A stretch of 64,000 nt of DNA from Bacillus nakamurai (GTDB lineage: Bacteria; Bacillota; Bacilli; Bacillales; Bacillaceae). Shown one piece after another: positions 47,268 to 56,258 of this stretch. Each line of letters opens with the position of its first letter. Within the stretch, counting starts at the first letter, position 1. The notes under the pieces were generated by a model. That model saw only the letters and a list, made by a program, of their open reading frames with translations. It was not told where the DNA came from and made no database searches. Position numbers and translations under genes: made by a program. The stretch is taken from positions 20,857-84,856 of the forward strand of contig NZ_LSAZ01000045.1 of NCBI RefSeq assembly GCF_001584325.1, read 5' to 3'.

Positions 47268-47489
47268 ATGAAAATATTAGGTGTTTCGTTTTTTTTGCTT
47301 GTCAGCTGTCTTATGTTTTCTGTCGGGATGGACATGCTGCAAGGGTTCAGCCTGTATGGGGCGGTCAAAAACAACCTGTCCGCATTTAAATTGACAACCT
47401 TTTCGGAATGGCTGATGCTTTGCCTGTTTGGCCTTTTTTTAATAAAAGAAATGGCGGCCTTATATAGAACAAATAAAAAAGACCCCTGA
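47268..47489 (+). CDS. gerKD: Small germinant receptor subunit GerKD (YczF)
   Basis: 73-aa protein with two membrane helices (about 3-23 and 45-62), the typical D-subunit layout. The ATG at 47268 is eight bases after GGAGAG. In B. subtilis such D subunits modulate germinant receptor function. It is divergent from gerKA. A weak sigma-G-like pair GAATA-17 bp-AAGAATA (47220-47248) lies in front of it. Confidence 0.85.
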   Translation: MKILGVSFFLLVSCLMFSVGMDMLQGFSLYGAVKNNLSAFKLTTFSEWLMLCLFGLFLIKEMAALYRTNKKDP

Positions 47490-47504
47490 CAGGGCGTCTT
47501 TTTT
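47476..47504. terminator. Bidirectional terminator between gerKD and yclG
   Basis: Stem AAAAAGACcCC / GGGcGTCTTTTT, T-rich on both strands, overlapping the end of gerKD and just past the yclG stop. Confidence 0.85.
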
Positions 47505-47507
47505 ACG

Positions 47508-49253
47508 TTATATAATGATATTTCCGGTTTCTGTATCCGTGCTGTGTTTGACGATTACACCTTTGATAATCTTGTTGCCGATGATTTTTGTGTTGGCGGA
47601 TGAGCTTGTTTGGATGGCCGATGCAGAAGCTTGGGAAAGGTTGTTGATGGTATTGCCTGAAATAAGGGAATGAGAGGATCCGTTCAGATATATTCCTATC
47701 GGACTGCCTGCCGTTCTGTTTATCGTGATGGTGTTGTCAATGATTTCATGGGTTCCTGAATTGAGATAAACGGTGACGATCAGCGGTGACGACTCAAAGC
47801 GGTTGCCGATGATCGAGGTGGCCGAGGCGGTTGAGCTGAAAATCGGATAATTTTTGTAGTTTCTGAAGAGGTTGCCTTTCATTACAGCCTTAGCGTCATT
47901 TGTCACAGAAATGGAATAGGACTCTGCTGCTCCTTCAAATGCGTTCGGGCTCAGTGTATTGCCTTCAATGACGGCATCGCCCCCGGTGACCCATATGCCG
48001 CGGCTGAACGATTTCAGCACATTATTTGTAACGGTCATATTTCCGGCTGAAATGCTGATCCCGTCCATCACTTGATTGAGGCTGTTATTAATAAAGACGG
48101 TGTTTTCTGACAGCGTCGCCCGAAGTCCCGTGGTTCGTCTCGTTTGGGATAGCCCGTTTTCAATGACATTGCCTTCAACCGTAACATCCGCTGCCTGATA
48201 GACGGAAATGCCCGTGTTGTCAAATTGATTGATTTTGTTATGGCTGACGAGGACGCTTTTTCCTCTTACATCAATTCCGGTGGAGAAACCGGTAATGAGA
48301 TTGTTGGAAATAATCGCATTGCTGCTCTCCTGCCCTTGTGACACGCCTTGTCCCGCGATTGCTGTTCTTGAGCCGCCGTTTGTCCGATACAGGACATTTC
48401 CTGTAATAACGGTTTGCGCGCCGGATCCGTAGCTGATCGTGTTGTCAGCCTGATTTCCTTCAATTAACACGCCGGATCCGTTAAAATTTGTGATGGAACT
48501 TGCGGCATTTCCGTTGAAAAAGTTGTTGCGGATGGTGATATGAAGCGCCTCTTCGTAATCAATATCGCCCTCTCCGTACCCCTCGATGTCAATGCCGAAT
48601 TTCGGTGCCGTACCGTTTCCTGTCCCTGCGTCCTCGATGACGCATTCCTCCACTGTTACTGTGTCACAGCCGGTGATAGAAATGTTGTTTCGCCTTGACT
48701 GCCTGATGTCGCAGCGGCGGATGGTCACATTCTCTGATGTGACGTAATCATGATTTGTTCTTAAACCGAGCGGACTGATAATGATGCCGTCCCCCGTAAA
48801 ATCTGAGATTTTTACGTTCTCCACAAGGATATTGCTGCTGCCTTCGATACATATTCCGAATCCCCATTCATGTGTCGACCGCAACGGGACATTGCTATAA
48901 GAGTGTTCATCACGCTCCCCGATAATCTGTCCGCCTGTAATGGTGACATTCTCTTTTCTGCCTATATAGAAAGCCGTGTAACCCCAAGAGCTGTTCGGCG
49001 TTACTTTAATAATGCATTCCGGGTCCATGACGATGGAAATATTACTCGGTACATTAATGCCGGCGTTGCGGAATGGCTGATTGCTGTCACCGCCGAGTGT
49101 GCCGTTAATGCAGTAGGTTCCCTGCGGAAACAAGACCGTGTGACAGCCCTTTGTGACGGCTTGCGCCAAGCATTGATTGAGGGTGCTTGTCACGTCGGTT
49201 TTACCATCGGCCGCCACGCCGCAATCTGTTACATCCAATATACGATTCGGCAA
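47508..49253 (-). CDS. yclG: Parallel beta-helix protein YclG (pectate-lyase-like fold)
   Basis: 581-aa protein of the right-handed beta-helix superfamily. The N-terminal ILDVTDCGVAADGKTDVT is the pectate-lyase-3 start found in tail-spike and polysaccharide-modifying proteins; the rest is regular turns such as VLIEGNQADNTISY, VTVEGNVIENGLS and SLISGNTINNLSQ. No signal peptide is visible. The start is the TTG at 49253, directly after GAGGAGGAG; a TTG 22 codons upstream lacks a ribosome site. Function unknown; its place beside gerK suggests, but does not show, a spore role. Confidence 0.85.
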   Translation of the reverse strand: MPNRILDVTDCGVAADGKTDVTSTLNQCLAQAVTKGCHTVLFPQGTYCINGTLGGDSNQPFRNAGINVPSNISIVMDPECIIKVTPNSSWGYTAFYIGRKENVTITGGQIIGERDEHSYSNVPLRSTHEWGFGICIEGSSNILVENVKISDFTGDGIIISPLGLRTNHDYVTSENVTIRRCDIRQSRRNNISITGCDTVTVEECVIEDAGTGNGTAPKFGIDIEGYGEGDIDYEEALHITIRNNFFNGNAASSITNFNGSGVLIEGNQADNTISYGSGAQTVITGNVLYRTNGGSRTAIAGQGVSQGQESSNAIISNNLITGFSTGIDVRGKSVLVSHNKINQFDNTGISVYQAADVTVEGNVIENGLSQTRRTTGLRATLSENTVFINNSLNQVMDGISISAGNMTVTNNVLKSFSRGIWVTGGDAVIEGNTLSPNAFEGAAESYSISVTNDAKAVMKGNLFRNYKNYPIFSSTASATSIIGNRFESSPLIVTVYLNSGTHEIIDNTITINRTAGSPIGIYLNGSSHSLISGNTINNLSQASASAIQTSSSANTKIIGNKIIKGVIVKHSTDTETGNIII

Positions 49254-49465
49254 ATAAAAATCTCCTCCTCTCTCTTTTATTTCTATCCTATTCGGTCTTG
49301 GACGGCTCCGTCTGTACAAATCTTAAATTTTATTAAAAAAGTTTATAAAGATAGTTTCGTTAGATAGTATAACAAAATAAGTAATTGGAATTAGGAAAAT
49401 CAGGCTATTATCAAGGATTTGAGATTTTTTGATTCTGGAATTTTTTGAATTTAGTATAAATTATA

Positions 49466-49494
49466 TTGACACAAGTATTATATAAGAATATGAT
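49466..49494 (+). promoter_or_regulatory. Promoter of dtpT
   Basis: TTGACA (49466-49471), 17-bp spacer and TATGAT (49489-49494): a near-consensus sigma-A promoter 37 bases before the GTG start. Confidence 0.85.
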
Positions 49495-49530
49495 TTTTGT
49501 AATACACTTTTTTAGAAAGGGTTGGCTCAG

Positions 49531-51009
49531 GTGGCATCGATTGAAAAGGAATATATAATAGAAAGTGTGCCGCAAAAAGGGTTCTTCGGTCATCCCCGCG
49601 GCTTGTTCACACTGTTTTTCACCGAATTTTGGGAGCGTTTCTCCTACTATGGTATGAGAGCCATACTGCTTTACTACTTGTACACGGAAGTCGCTCATGG
49701 CGGTCTCGGTTTTGATAAAAGCACCGCAGTTGCCATCATGTCCATTTACGGATCTCTCGTGTACATGTCGAGCGTAATCGGCGGCTGGCTTGCCGACCGG
49801 GTATTCGGAACGGCAAACACCGTATTTTACGGCGGAATCTTAATTATGTTCGGCCACATCGCTCTTGCCTTCCCTGGCAGCACTGCTGCGTTTTTTATCA
49901 GCATGGCTCTGATCATTATCGGAACCGGCTTATTAAAACCGAACGTATCAAGTGTAGTCGGAGATTTGTATACGAAGGAAGATCAGCGCCGTGACGCAGG
50001 TTTCAGTATCTTTTACATGGGTATCAACCTCGGCGGATTACTCTCGCCGCTAATTGTCGGAACACTCGGACAGAAGTACAACTACCACCTTGGTTTCGGA
50101 TGCGCCGCAGCCGGTATGTTCCTCGGACTTATCGTTTTCGCTCTGACGAGAAAAAAATACCTCGGCAAAGCAGGTTCCAACGTACCGAATCCCATCTCAA
50201 AAGCCTCCGTTATCGGAACCGGAATCGGCGTCGTGATTACGGCCATTGTGATTCTGATTCTGATTCAAACCGGCTGGTTAACGATCCAGCGTGTGATTGA
50301 TGTTGTCAGTGTTCTCGGTATTCTTATTCCCGTTGCTTATTTTATCGTAATGTTTACAAGTAAAAAAGCGACAAGAACAGAAAAATCACGGCTTGCGGCA
50401 TATGTCCCGCTGTTTATTGCGGCGGCCATGTTCTGGGCCATTCAGGAGCAGGGCGCGACGATTCTGGCCTTATACGCAGATCAGCGCACTAGGCTTTCAT
50501 TTGCGGGATTACATTTGGAGTCTTCTTGGTTCCAATCTTTAAATCCGCTATTTATCGTCATTTTCGCACCGATTTTTGCTTGGATTTGGATGAAGCTCGG
50601 CAAACGCCAGCCTTCAACACCGATTAAATTCGCGATCGGCATTATCCTCGCCGGATTGTCATTCCTTGTGATGGTTCTTCCGGTTATGGGCGGAAAAGGC
50701 GAGCTCGTCAGTCCGCTTTGGCTTGTGCTCAGCTTCCTGCTGGTCGTGCTTGGTGAGCTTTGCCTTTCCCCGGTCGGATTGTCTGTCACAACAAAGCTTG
50801 CGCCTGCTGCTTTCTCAGCGCAGACGATGAGCATGTGGTTTTTGACAAACGCCTGCGGTCAAGCCCTGAACGCAAAAGTAGTCGGTTTGTTTGATAAAAT
50901 CTCTGAGGCGGCCTATTTCGGCTCAATCGGTCTTATTTCTATTATTCTCGGTATTATCCTGCTGCTTCTCTCACCTGTGATTAAACGGGCGATGAAAGGC
51001 GTAAAATAA
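49531..51009 (+). CDS. dtpT: Proton-dependent di-/tripeptide transporter (POT family, YclF)
   Basis: 492-aa member of the PTR2/POT family with 14 hydrophobic segments. The ExxERFxYYG proton-coupling motif is present near residue 32 (EFWERFSYYG), followed by the family blocks LYTKEDQRRDAGFSIFYMGI and FWAIQEQGATIL. It imports small peptides with protons. The start is GTG at 49531, nine bases after GAAAGGG, giving exactly the B. subtilis length; a TTG three codons earlier overlaps the ribosome site spacing. Confidence 0.93.
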   Translation: MASIEKEYIIESVPQKGFFGHPRGLFTLFFTEFWERFSYYGMRAILLYYLYTEVAHGGLGFDKSTAVAIMSIYGSLVYMSSVIGGWLADRVFGTANTVFYGGILIMFGHIALAFPGSTAAFFISMALIIIGTGLLKPNVSSVVGDLYTKEDQRRDAGFSIFYMGINLGGLLSPLIVGTLGQKYNYHLGFGCAAAGMFLGLIVFALTRKKYLGKAGSNVPNPISKASVIGTGIGVVITAIVILILIQTGWLTIQRVIDVVSVLGILIPVAYFIVMFTSKKATRTEKSRLAAYVPLFIAAAMFWAIQEQGATILALYADQRTRLSFAGLHLESSWFQSLNPLFIVIFAPIFAWIWMKLGKRQPSTPIKFAIGIILAGLSFLVMVLPVMGGKGELVSPLWLVLSFLLVVLGELCLSPVGLSVTTKLAPAAFSAQTMSMWFLTNACGQALNAKVVGLFDKISEAAYFGSIGLISIILGIILLLLSPVIKRAMKGVK

Positions 51010-51043
51010 AAAAGAACCTGCGGACACTCCGCAGGTTCTTTTT
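51009..51043. terminator. Bidirectional terminator after dtpT
   Basis: Perfect sixteen-base-pair stem with a three-base loop (AAGAACCTGCGGA / TCCGCAGGTTCTT plus A/T ends). Confidence 0.92.
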
Positions 51044-51050
51044 GCTTTCT

Positions 51051-51420
51051 CTATCGTATCAATTCTTCCAGCGTCTCTTTCCATCTTTCAAGCACACTCT
51101 CCGGCTCATGCAGCTGAATGGACGGACCTGACGTCAAGTCCGCGTATTTCGCCCTGTCCTCTTTTACGGAGATGATACGGCAGCTAAAGCAATCTCTGTC
51201 ATGTTTCGCTTTTTGAAGCGGCGGGAGCGGCTCACATTGCAATGTGACATAATAAGCGGCTCCGTTCTGCCAGGCTGTGAAAAGGGCTTGTCCTGAGCGC
51301 AGCAGGTTTCTGGCGGTCGTTGTGTTTTCCCACAATGCGATTCGGATTTCGGTTCTGCTAACGGCAATGATTTCCCCGGCGCTGATCATGGCGGCGTGAG
51401 GCCGGCCCTCCTCTGTGACG
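51051..51420 (-). pseudogene. 3' part of a flavin-binding (pyridoxamine-phosphate-oxidase-like) gene
   Basis: About 122 codons open to the junction. The product resembles the FMN-binding split barrel: VTEEGRPHAAMISAGEIIAV, then IALWENTTTARNLL and an AAYYVTLQCE strand. The usual N-terminal strand and helix are missing, because at about 51420 the sequence switches to a piece of bsdA on the other strand. The ATG at 51389 is an internal Met with no ribosome site. In B. subtilis unknown genes yclD/yclE follow bsdBCD here; which one this represents, if either, is uncertain. Confidence 0.6.
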
Positions 51421-51421
51421 G

Positions 51422-51757
51422 ATTGCAGAACTGGAGGACATCGCCTCGTTGCCGCTTATCCTCTTGCGCACGGTGAATGGAAAAGGCGTATATGACCAAG
51501 TTCTTCACGTCTGTGAACAGGTCGGGCTAGACCTTCAGGTTGTTTGTGAATGCCACGATTCAGCGACGCTGCTCAGCCTCGTATCGCAAGGATTCGGGGC
51601 CACGATTCTCCCCTTGACGATGATTCCCCTCCATATGAGGGCGCATATTCAAACAGTCACAATCGAGGACAATCCGTTTATCATGACACCGGCGGTCATC
51701 TGGAGAACGGACAGCTATTTGCCGAAACCAGCGAGACAATTTTTGGAATTTTTTTAA
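51422..51757 (+). pseudogene. bsdA: 3' part of LysR-type regulator gene bsdA
   Basis: 111 codons of the effector-binding domain of a LysR-type regulator, starting in mid-domain (IAELEDIASLPLILLRT), with CECHDSATLLSLVSQGFGATILP and a complete C-terminus. The DNA-binding half is absent, so it cannot regulate. In B. subtilis BsdA controls the bsdBCD phenolic-acid decarboxylase genes, which are also missing here. Its place next to tcyA fits the B. subtilis order. Confidence 0.75.
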
Positions 51758-51883
51758 AGAAAGAGCCCCTTTTTTCACTCATGAAAACCAAATACTTGAC
51801 TCATACTAAAAAAAAGTTATCCTTTACAATTAGGAGCTATTTTTTCTCAATAAAACTAATCAGAAAAGTGGGGAATAAAAAAG

Positions 51884-52681
51884 ATGAAAAAAGCATTGCT
51901 CGCTTTATTCATGATGGTCAGCTTCGCGGTGCTCGCCGCTTGCGGAACGTCACAAGACAGCGGATCAAAGTCAAAAGACGGCGATCTTTGGGCTTCTGTT
52001 AAGAAGAAAGGCGTACTGACCGTCGGTACAGAAGGAACGTATGAACCGTTTACCTTTCACGATAAAAAATCAGACAAACTGACGGGATATGACGTCGAAG
52101 TCATCCAAGAAGTTGCGAAACGCCTCGGTCTCAAAGCTGAATTCAAAGAAACACAATGGGACAGCATGTTTGCAGGGTTAAACGCTAAACGTTTTGATGT
52201 CGTGGCCAACCAAGTCGGTAAAACAGGCCGCGAGAACCAATATGACTTTTCAAATATGTATACGGCGTCTAACGCGGTTGTCGTGACGAAAAAAGACAGT
52301 GATATTTCTAAAGAAGCCGATGTCAAAGGAAAAACAGCGGCTCAATCATTAACAAGCAACTACAACAAATTAGCCCAAAAAGCGGGCGCAAAAATAGAAG
52401 GCGTTGAAGGCATGGCGCAAGCCCTCCAGCTTATTCAGCAAGGACGCGCTGACTTAACTTATAACGATAAGCTTGCCGTGTTGAACTACTTAAAAACGTC
52501 AGGCAATAAAAATGTAAAAATCGCGTTTGAAGCAGGCGAACCGCAGCACACATACTTTGCGTTCCGTAAAGGCAGCAGCGAGCTTGTCACGCACGTAAAC
52601 AAAGCATTAAAAGAAATGAAAGAGGACGGGACTCTTTCTAAAATCTCTAAAAAATGGTTTGGCGAAGATGTTTCTAAATAA
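51884..52681 (+). CDS. tcyA: Cystine-binding lipoprotein TcyA
   Basis: 265-aa class 3 solute-binding lipoprotein with a signal ending VLAAC. Signature segments: GVLTVGTEGTYEPFTFHD, LTGYDVEVIQEVAKRLG and ADLTYNDKLAVLNYL. It captures L-cystine for TcyB/TcyC. The ATG has GTGGGGA upstream. A TTGACT/TATCCT-like pair lies about 70-100 bases upstream but is weak. Confidence 0.94.
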   Translation: MKKALLALFMMVSFAVLAACGTSQDSGSKSKDGDLWASVKKKGVLTVGTEGTYEPFTFHDKKSDKLTGYDVEVIQEVAKRLGLKAEFKETQWDSMFAGLNAKRFDVVANQVGKTGRENQYDFSNMYTASNAVVVTKKDSDISKEADVKGKTAAQSLTSNYNKLAQKAGAKIEGVEGMAQALQLIQQGRADLTYNDKLAVLNYLKTSGNKNVKIAFEAGEPQHTYFAFRKGSSELVTHVNKALKEMKEDGTLSKISKKWFGEDVSK

Positions 52682-53372
52682 CATGCCGGAACCTGTGATT
52701 GCAGCAGCCATTCCTTGGGATCTGGTGCAGCAGTCATTCTGGCCGATCTTATCAGGAGGAATCTATTATTCGATTCCCCTTACCATTCTTTCCTTTATTT
52801 TCGGAATGATCATCGCGCTAATCACAGCGCTCGCCAGAATGTCAAATATGAAACCATTGAGATGGGTGTTCAGCGTATACGTATCGGCTGTGCGCGGCAC
52901 TCCCCTTCTCGTTCAATTGTTCATTATTTTTTATCTGTTCCCGACCTTTAATATTACACTGGACCCTTTCCCAAGCGCAGTCATCGCTTTCTCATTAAAC
53001 GTAGGCGCATATGCTTCTGAAATCATCCGGGCATCTATTTCATCCGTGCCGAAAGGGCAATGGGAAGCGGGTTATACCATTGGTATGACCTATCAAAAGA
53101 CGTTGTTCCGCGTGATTCTGCCGCAGGCGTTTCGCGTATCCATTCCGCCATTATCAAATACATTTATCAGCCTGATCAAGGATACATCTCTCGCTTCGCA
53201 GATTCTGGTTGCCGAGCTGTTTCGAAAAGCGCAGGAAATCGGCGCGCAAAATCTTGATCAGATCTTGGTCATTTATATTGAAGCCGCCTTTATTTATTGG
53301 ATCATCTGCTTCTTGCTGTCACTCGTACAGCTTGTGATCGAACGGCGTCTTGACCGTTATGTGGCCAAATAA
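52668..53372 (+). CDS. tcyB: Cystine ABC transporter permease TcyB
   Basis: 234-aa permease of the HisM/GlnP type with about five membrane segments and the EAA loop (GQWEAGYTIGMTYQKTLFRV) that docks the ATPase. It overlaps tcyA by 14 bases; the ATG at 52668 gives the B. subtilis N-terminus MFLNN, so translation is probably coupled. Confidence 0.94.
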   Translation: MFLNNMPEPVIAAAIPWDLVQQSFWPILSGGIYYSIPLTILSFIFGMIIALITALARMSNMKPLRWVFSVYVSAVRGTPLLVQLFIIFYLFPTFNITLDPFPSAVIAFSLNVGAYASEIIRASISSVPKGQWEAGYTIGMTYQKTLFRVILPQAFRVSIPPLSNTFISLIKDTSLASQILVAELFRKAQEIGAQNLDQILVIYIEAAFIYWIICFLLSLVQLVIERRLDRYVAK

Positions 53373-53384
53373 GGAGGTTTCGGT

Positions 53385-54128
53385 ATGCTCTCTGTCAAAG
53401 GGTTAAATAAATCATTCGGCCAGAATGAAATTTTAAAAAAGATAGATATGGAGATAGAAAAAGGGAAAGTCATTGCCGTTCTGGGACCGTCCGGCTCAGG
53501 CAAAACGACGCTTCTGCGCTGTCTGAACGCGCTTGAAATCCCGGATCGCGGCGAGATTTCGTTTCCGGATTTTTCAATAGATTTCTCCAAAAAAGCGAAG
53601 CAGTCTGACATCCTTCGGCTCCGCCGCAAGTCAGGCATGGTCTTTCAGGCGTATCATCTGTTTCCTCACCGCACGGCGCTTGAAAATGTCATGGAAGGCC
53701 CCGTTCAAGTACAAAAACGCGATAAGGAGCAAGTCAGAAAAGAAGCGATTCAGCTTCTTGAAAAAGTCGGGCTGAAAGACAAAATGGATTTGTACCCATT
53801 CCAGCTTTCCGGCGGTCAGCAGCAGCGCGTCGGGATTGCCCGCGCACTTGCGATTCAGCCTGAGCTGATGCTGTTTGACGAACCGACGTCAGCGCTTGAT
53901 CCCGAGCTTGTCGGCGAGGTGCTGAAAGTCATTAAGGATTTGGCGAATGAAGGCTGGACAATGGTTGTTGTCACACATGAAATCAAATTCGCGCAGGAAG
54001 TGGCCGATGAAGTTGTCTTCATTGACGGCGGCGTCATTGTGGAACAAGGGCCGCCGAGCCAAATTTTTTCCGCGCCGAAAGAAGAACGCACAAAACGGTT
54101 TTTGAATCGCATATTGAATCCTTTGTAG
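53385..54128 (+). CDS. tcyC: Cystine ABC transporter ATPase TcyC
   Basis: 247-aa ATPase: Walker A GPSGSGKT (about 34-41), Q-loop [11 protein letters not shown], signature LSGGQQQR, Walker [13 protein letters not shown] and switch His [10 protein letters not shown]. It energises TcyAB. It begins 12 bases after tcyB behind a strong AAGGAGG and is followed by a terminator. Confidence 0.95.
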   Translation: MLSVKGLNKSFGQNEILKKIDMEIEKGKVIAVLGPSGSGKTTLLRCLNALEIPDRGEISFPDFSIDFSKKAKQSDILRLRRKSGMVFQAYHLFPHRTALENVMEGPVQVQKRDKEQVRKEAIQLLEKVGLKDKMDLYPFQLSGGQQQRVGIARALAIQPELMLFDEPTSALDPELVGEVLKVIKDLANEGWTMVVVTHEIKFAQEVADEVVFIDGGVIVEQGPPSQIFSAPKEERTKRFLNRILNPL

Positions 54129-54134
54129 GATGCC

Positions 54135-54175
54135 GAAGAAGAAGCGAAACACGATTTCGCTTCTTCTTTTTTTTG
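54135..54175 (+). terminator. Terminator of tcyABC
   Basis: Stem AAGAAGAAGCGAAA / TTTCGCTTCTTCTT with a five-base loop and a T run. Confidence 0.9.
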
Positions 54176-54226
54176 TCAGATATGCTACAATGACAATTAA
54201 TGATTTTTACGAAAGAAGGGACCTCT

Positions 54227-54856
54227 TTGAAGCGGGAACTTGTTTTGCGCTGGACGTTTTATTTTGCGGGTTTGTTGATTTTGTCTTTTGGGGTATCTCT
54301 GACCATTAAAGGGAAAGCTCTCGGCATCAGTCCTTGGGATGCTTTTCATTACGGGCTGTTTCAGCATTTCGGGCTTTCCGTCGGGCAATGGTCCATCGTC
54401 GTCGGGGCGGTCATTGTCGCGTTGACCTGTTTGTTTACAAAGACGCTTCCGAAACTCGGCGCCATTTTGAATATGGTGCTGCTGGGGATGTTTATTGATT
54501 TCTTTTCCTTTCTGCTTCCTGAGACGGGCGCTTTTATTACATCGGCTATATTCTTCTCGCTCGGCTTGTTTATGATCGGCTGCGGCGTCGGGATTTACGT
54601 ATCGGCCGGACTCGGCGCGGGTCCCCGGGATTCGCTGATGATGCTGATTTCAGAGAAAACGGGCTGGAATGTGCAATGGGTGCGCAACGGCATCGAGCTG
54701 ACGATTCTCGGCGCGGCGTGGGCAATGGGCGGGCCGATCGGCATCGGCACCATCATTACAGCCATTTTAACGGGACTGATTCTGCGTTTTTCTCTGCCGC
54801 AGTCCGCAAAGCTCTTAACATATGCGATCTCAGGGCGTGCTCCGTCCGTTCATTAA
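54227..54856 (+). CDS. yczE: Integral membrane protein YczE
   Basis: 209-aa protein with about five membrane helices (DUF161/YitT-like N-terminal FGVSLTIKGKALGISPWDAF, then GVGIYVSAGLGAGPRDSL). Known biology: in B. velezensis FZB42 yczE is needed for bacillomycin D production beyond the Sfp step, by an unknown mechanism. The start is TTG at 54227 behind GAAGGGA; an in-frame ATT/ATG nine codons earlier has no ribosome site. It sits directly upstream of sfp, with a weak terminator between. Confidence 0.9.
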   Translation: MKRELVLRWTFYFAGLLILSFGVSLTIKGKALGISPWDAFHYGLFQHFGLSVGQWSIVVGAVIVALTCLFTKTLPKLGAILNMVLLGMFIDFFSFLLPETGAFITSAIFFSLGLFMIGCGVGIYVSAGLGAGPRDSLMMLISEKTGWNVQWVRNGIELTILGAAWAMGGPIGIGTIITAILTGLILRFSLPQSAKLLTYAISGRAPSVH

Positions 54857-54887
54857 AAACAAAGCCGTTTTAAGGTTTTGTTTTTTT
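54856..54887 (+). terminator. Terminator between yczE and sfp
   Basis: Stem AAAACAAAGCC / GGTTTTGTTTT (one G-T pair) with a T run. Confidence 0.75.
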
Positions 54888-54957
54888 ATTGTCGGACATC
54901 GTGTGCCTGATATGATAGGATGGTTTTGACAATATTTGCAGACGGAGGATGTTGGAC

Positions 54958-55632
54958 ATGAAGATTTACGGAGTATATATGGATCGGCCGCTTTCAGCTG
55001 AGGAGACGGAACAGATGATGTCGGTTGTATCCGCTGAAAAACGGGAAAAATGCCGCCGTTTTTACCATGAAGAGGATGCCCACCGCACCTTGATCGGCGA
55101 CGTGCTCGTCCGCACCGTCATCGGTCATGCAAACGGACTTGATCCGGCCGCTGTTACATTCAGCGTCCAAGAGTACGGAAAGCCGTACATCCCTTCGCTT
55201 CCGGCTGTTCACTTTAACATCTCCCACTCCGGGCGCTGGATCGTATGTGCCGTTGATTCAGCACCGATCGGCATTGATATAGAGAAATTGAAGCCCGGCA
55301 CGATTGATATCGCCAAACGGTTTTTTTCACAAACAGAATACAATGACATGCAAGCCAAGCATCCTGATGAGCAGACCGATTATTTTTATCACCTGTGGTC
55401 GATGAAAGAAAGCTTTATCAAACAGGCCGGCAAAGGGCTTTCTCTGCCGCTCGATTCGTTCAGCGTCCGCCTGCAAGAGGACGGACAGGTGTCGATTGAG
55501 CTTCCGGACGGACACGAGCCGTGTTTCATCCGCACATATGAGGTGGATGCAGGCTACAAGATGGCCGTTTGCGCGGCACAGCCCGATTTTTGTGAAGGGA
55601 TTGAGATGAAGACGTATAAAGAGCTGTTATAA
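54958..55632 (+). CDS. sfp: 4'-phosphopantetheinyl transferase Sfp
   Basis: 224-aa enzyme, full length, that moves the phosphopantetheine arm from CoA to the Ser of peptidyl carrier domains. Mg/CoA ligands are all present: Asp107 and Glu109 in IGIDIEK, and Glu151 in WSMKES with Lys155. Unlike the frameshifted sfp of laboratory B. subtilis 168, this copy is intact, so the carrier domains of SrfAB and SrfAC can be primed. The ATG at 54958 lies nine bases after GGAGG. Confidence 0.96.
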   Translation: MKIYGVYMDRPLSAEETEQMMSVVSAEKREKCRRFYHEEDAHRTLIGDVLVRTVIGHANGLDPAAVTFSVQEYGKPYIPSLPAVHFNISHSGRWIVCAVDSAPIGIDIEKLKPGTIDIAKRFFSQTEYNDMQAKHPDEQTDYFYHLWSMKESFIKQAGKGLSLPLDSFSVRLQEDGQVSIELPDGHEPCFIRTYEVDAGYKMAVCAAQPDFCEGIEMKTYKELL

Positions 55633-55688
55633 GCAATCCGTCAGCATATTACCATATAGGGAAAAATGAAAGGAAACGAAGGCGGAAT

Positions 55689-56228
55689 ATGATCAACACA
55701 CGAAATGAAAATATCTATCTCGCGGGCTGCTTAACATTTGGCGATGTAAGAAAACACTTTGCATATACTCAAGGAAAATCGGCGGCTGTCTATTTTTTGA
55801 TTATGCTGCTGGTATCCGCCATCTGCTTTGAAATGAACGGCCCGGTTTCAGGCGGCAGCTGGGGCGTCAGAGCTTTCCTGAATTTCCTAGCAGCTGTGAT
55901 TCTCTCTTTGGTATTCACGGTGATTGCAACGGCGATCTCATTCTTCAGGCTCTACAGAACATACAAAACGAATCAGCGGCTGAAATCCGCTAGAAGTATT
56001 ACGATTAATCAGCTCGGAATCAGCCAAAAACAAAAAAACGCAAGCATTCTTTTTGAATGGAATGAACTGCTCTATGCCAAGGAGCACAAAGATATGTTTC
56101 GTCTAAAAACCTCGGGTTACGGAACACTTCTGCTGCCGAAACGATTTTTTTATTCGCAAAAGGATATTGCCGTTTTCAGGCAAATGCTCCGGGAGAATGT
56201 CAAAGGGAAAGTAAATATCACAGAATAA
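55689..56228 (+). CDS. ycxB: YcxB-like membrane protein
   Basis: 179-aa protein with two membrane helices (about 30-48 and 62-86) and a C-terminal cytoplasmic YcxB-like domain (about 95-170: SITINQLGISQKQKNASILFEW, then LLLPKRFFYSQKDIAVFRQML). Function unknown. It occupies the region where B. subtilis has ycxA-ycxD between srfAD and sfp. The ATG at 55689 has GGCGG close upstream. It converges on the aminotransferase, with a shared terminator between. Confidence 0.8.
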   Translation: MINTRNENIYLAGCLTFGDVRKHFAYTQGKSAAVYFLIMLLVSAICFEMNGPVSGGSWGVRAFLNFLAAVILSLVFTVIATAISFFRLYRTYKTNQRLKSARSITINQLGISQKQKNASILFEWNELLYAKEHKDMFRLKTSGYGTLLLPKRFFYSQKDIAVFRQMLRENVKGKVNITE

Positions 56229-56229
56229 A

Positions 56230-56256
56230 AGACAAAGGAGGGTGCCCCCTCCTTTT
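56230..56256. terminator. Bidirectional terminator between the YcxB-like gene and the aminotransferase
   Basis: Stem AAAGGAGGG / CCCTCCTTT with a GTGCC-like loop, A-rich on one side and T-rich on the other. Confidence 0.85.
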
Positions 56257-56258
56257 CA

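Noticed and set aside
49411..49698. Minus-strand frame opposite the start of dtpT
   Set aside because: It overlaps the dtpT promoter and first 50 codons, has a low-complexity C-terminus and no family features.
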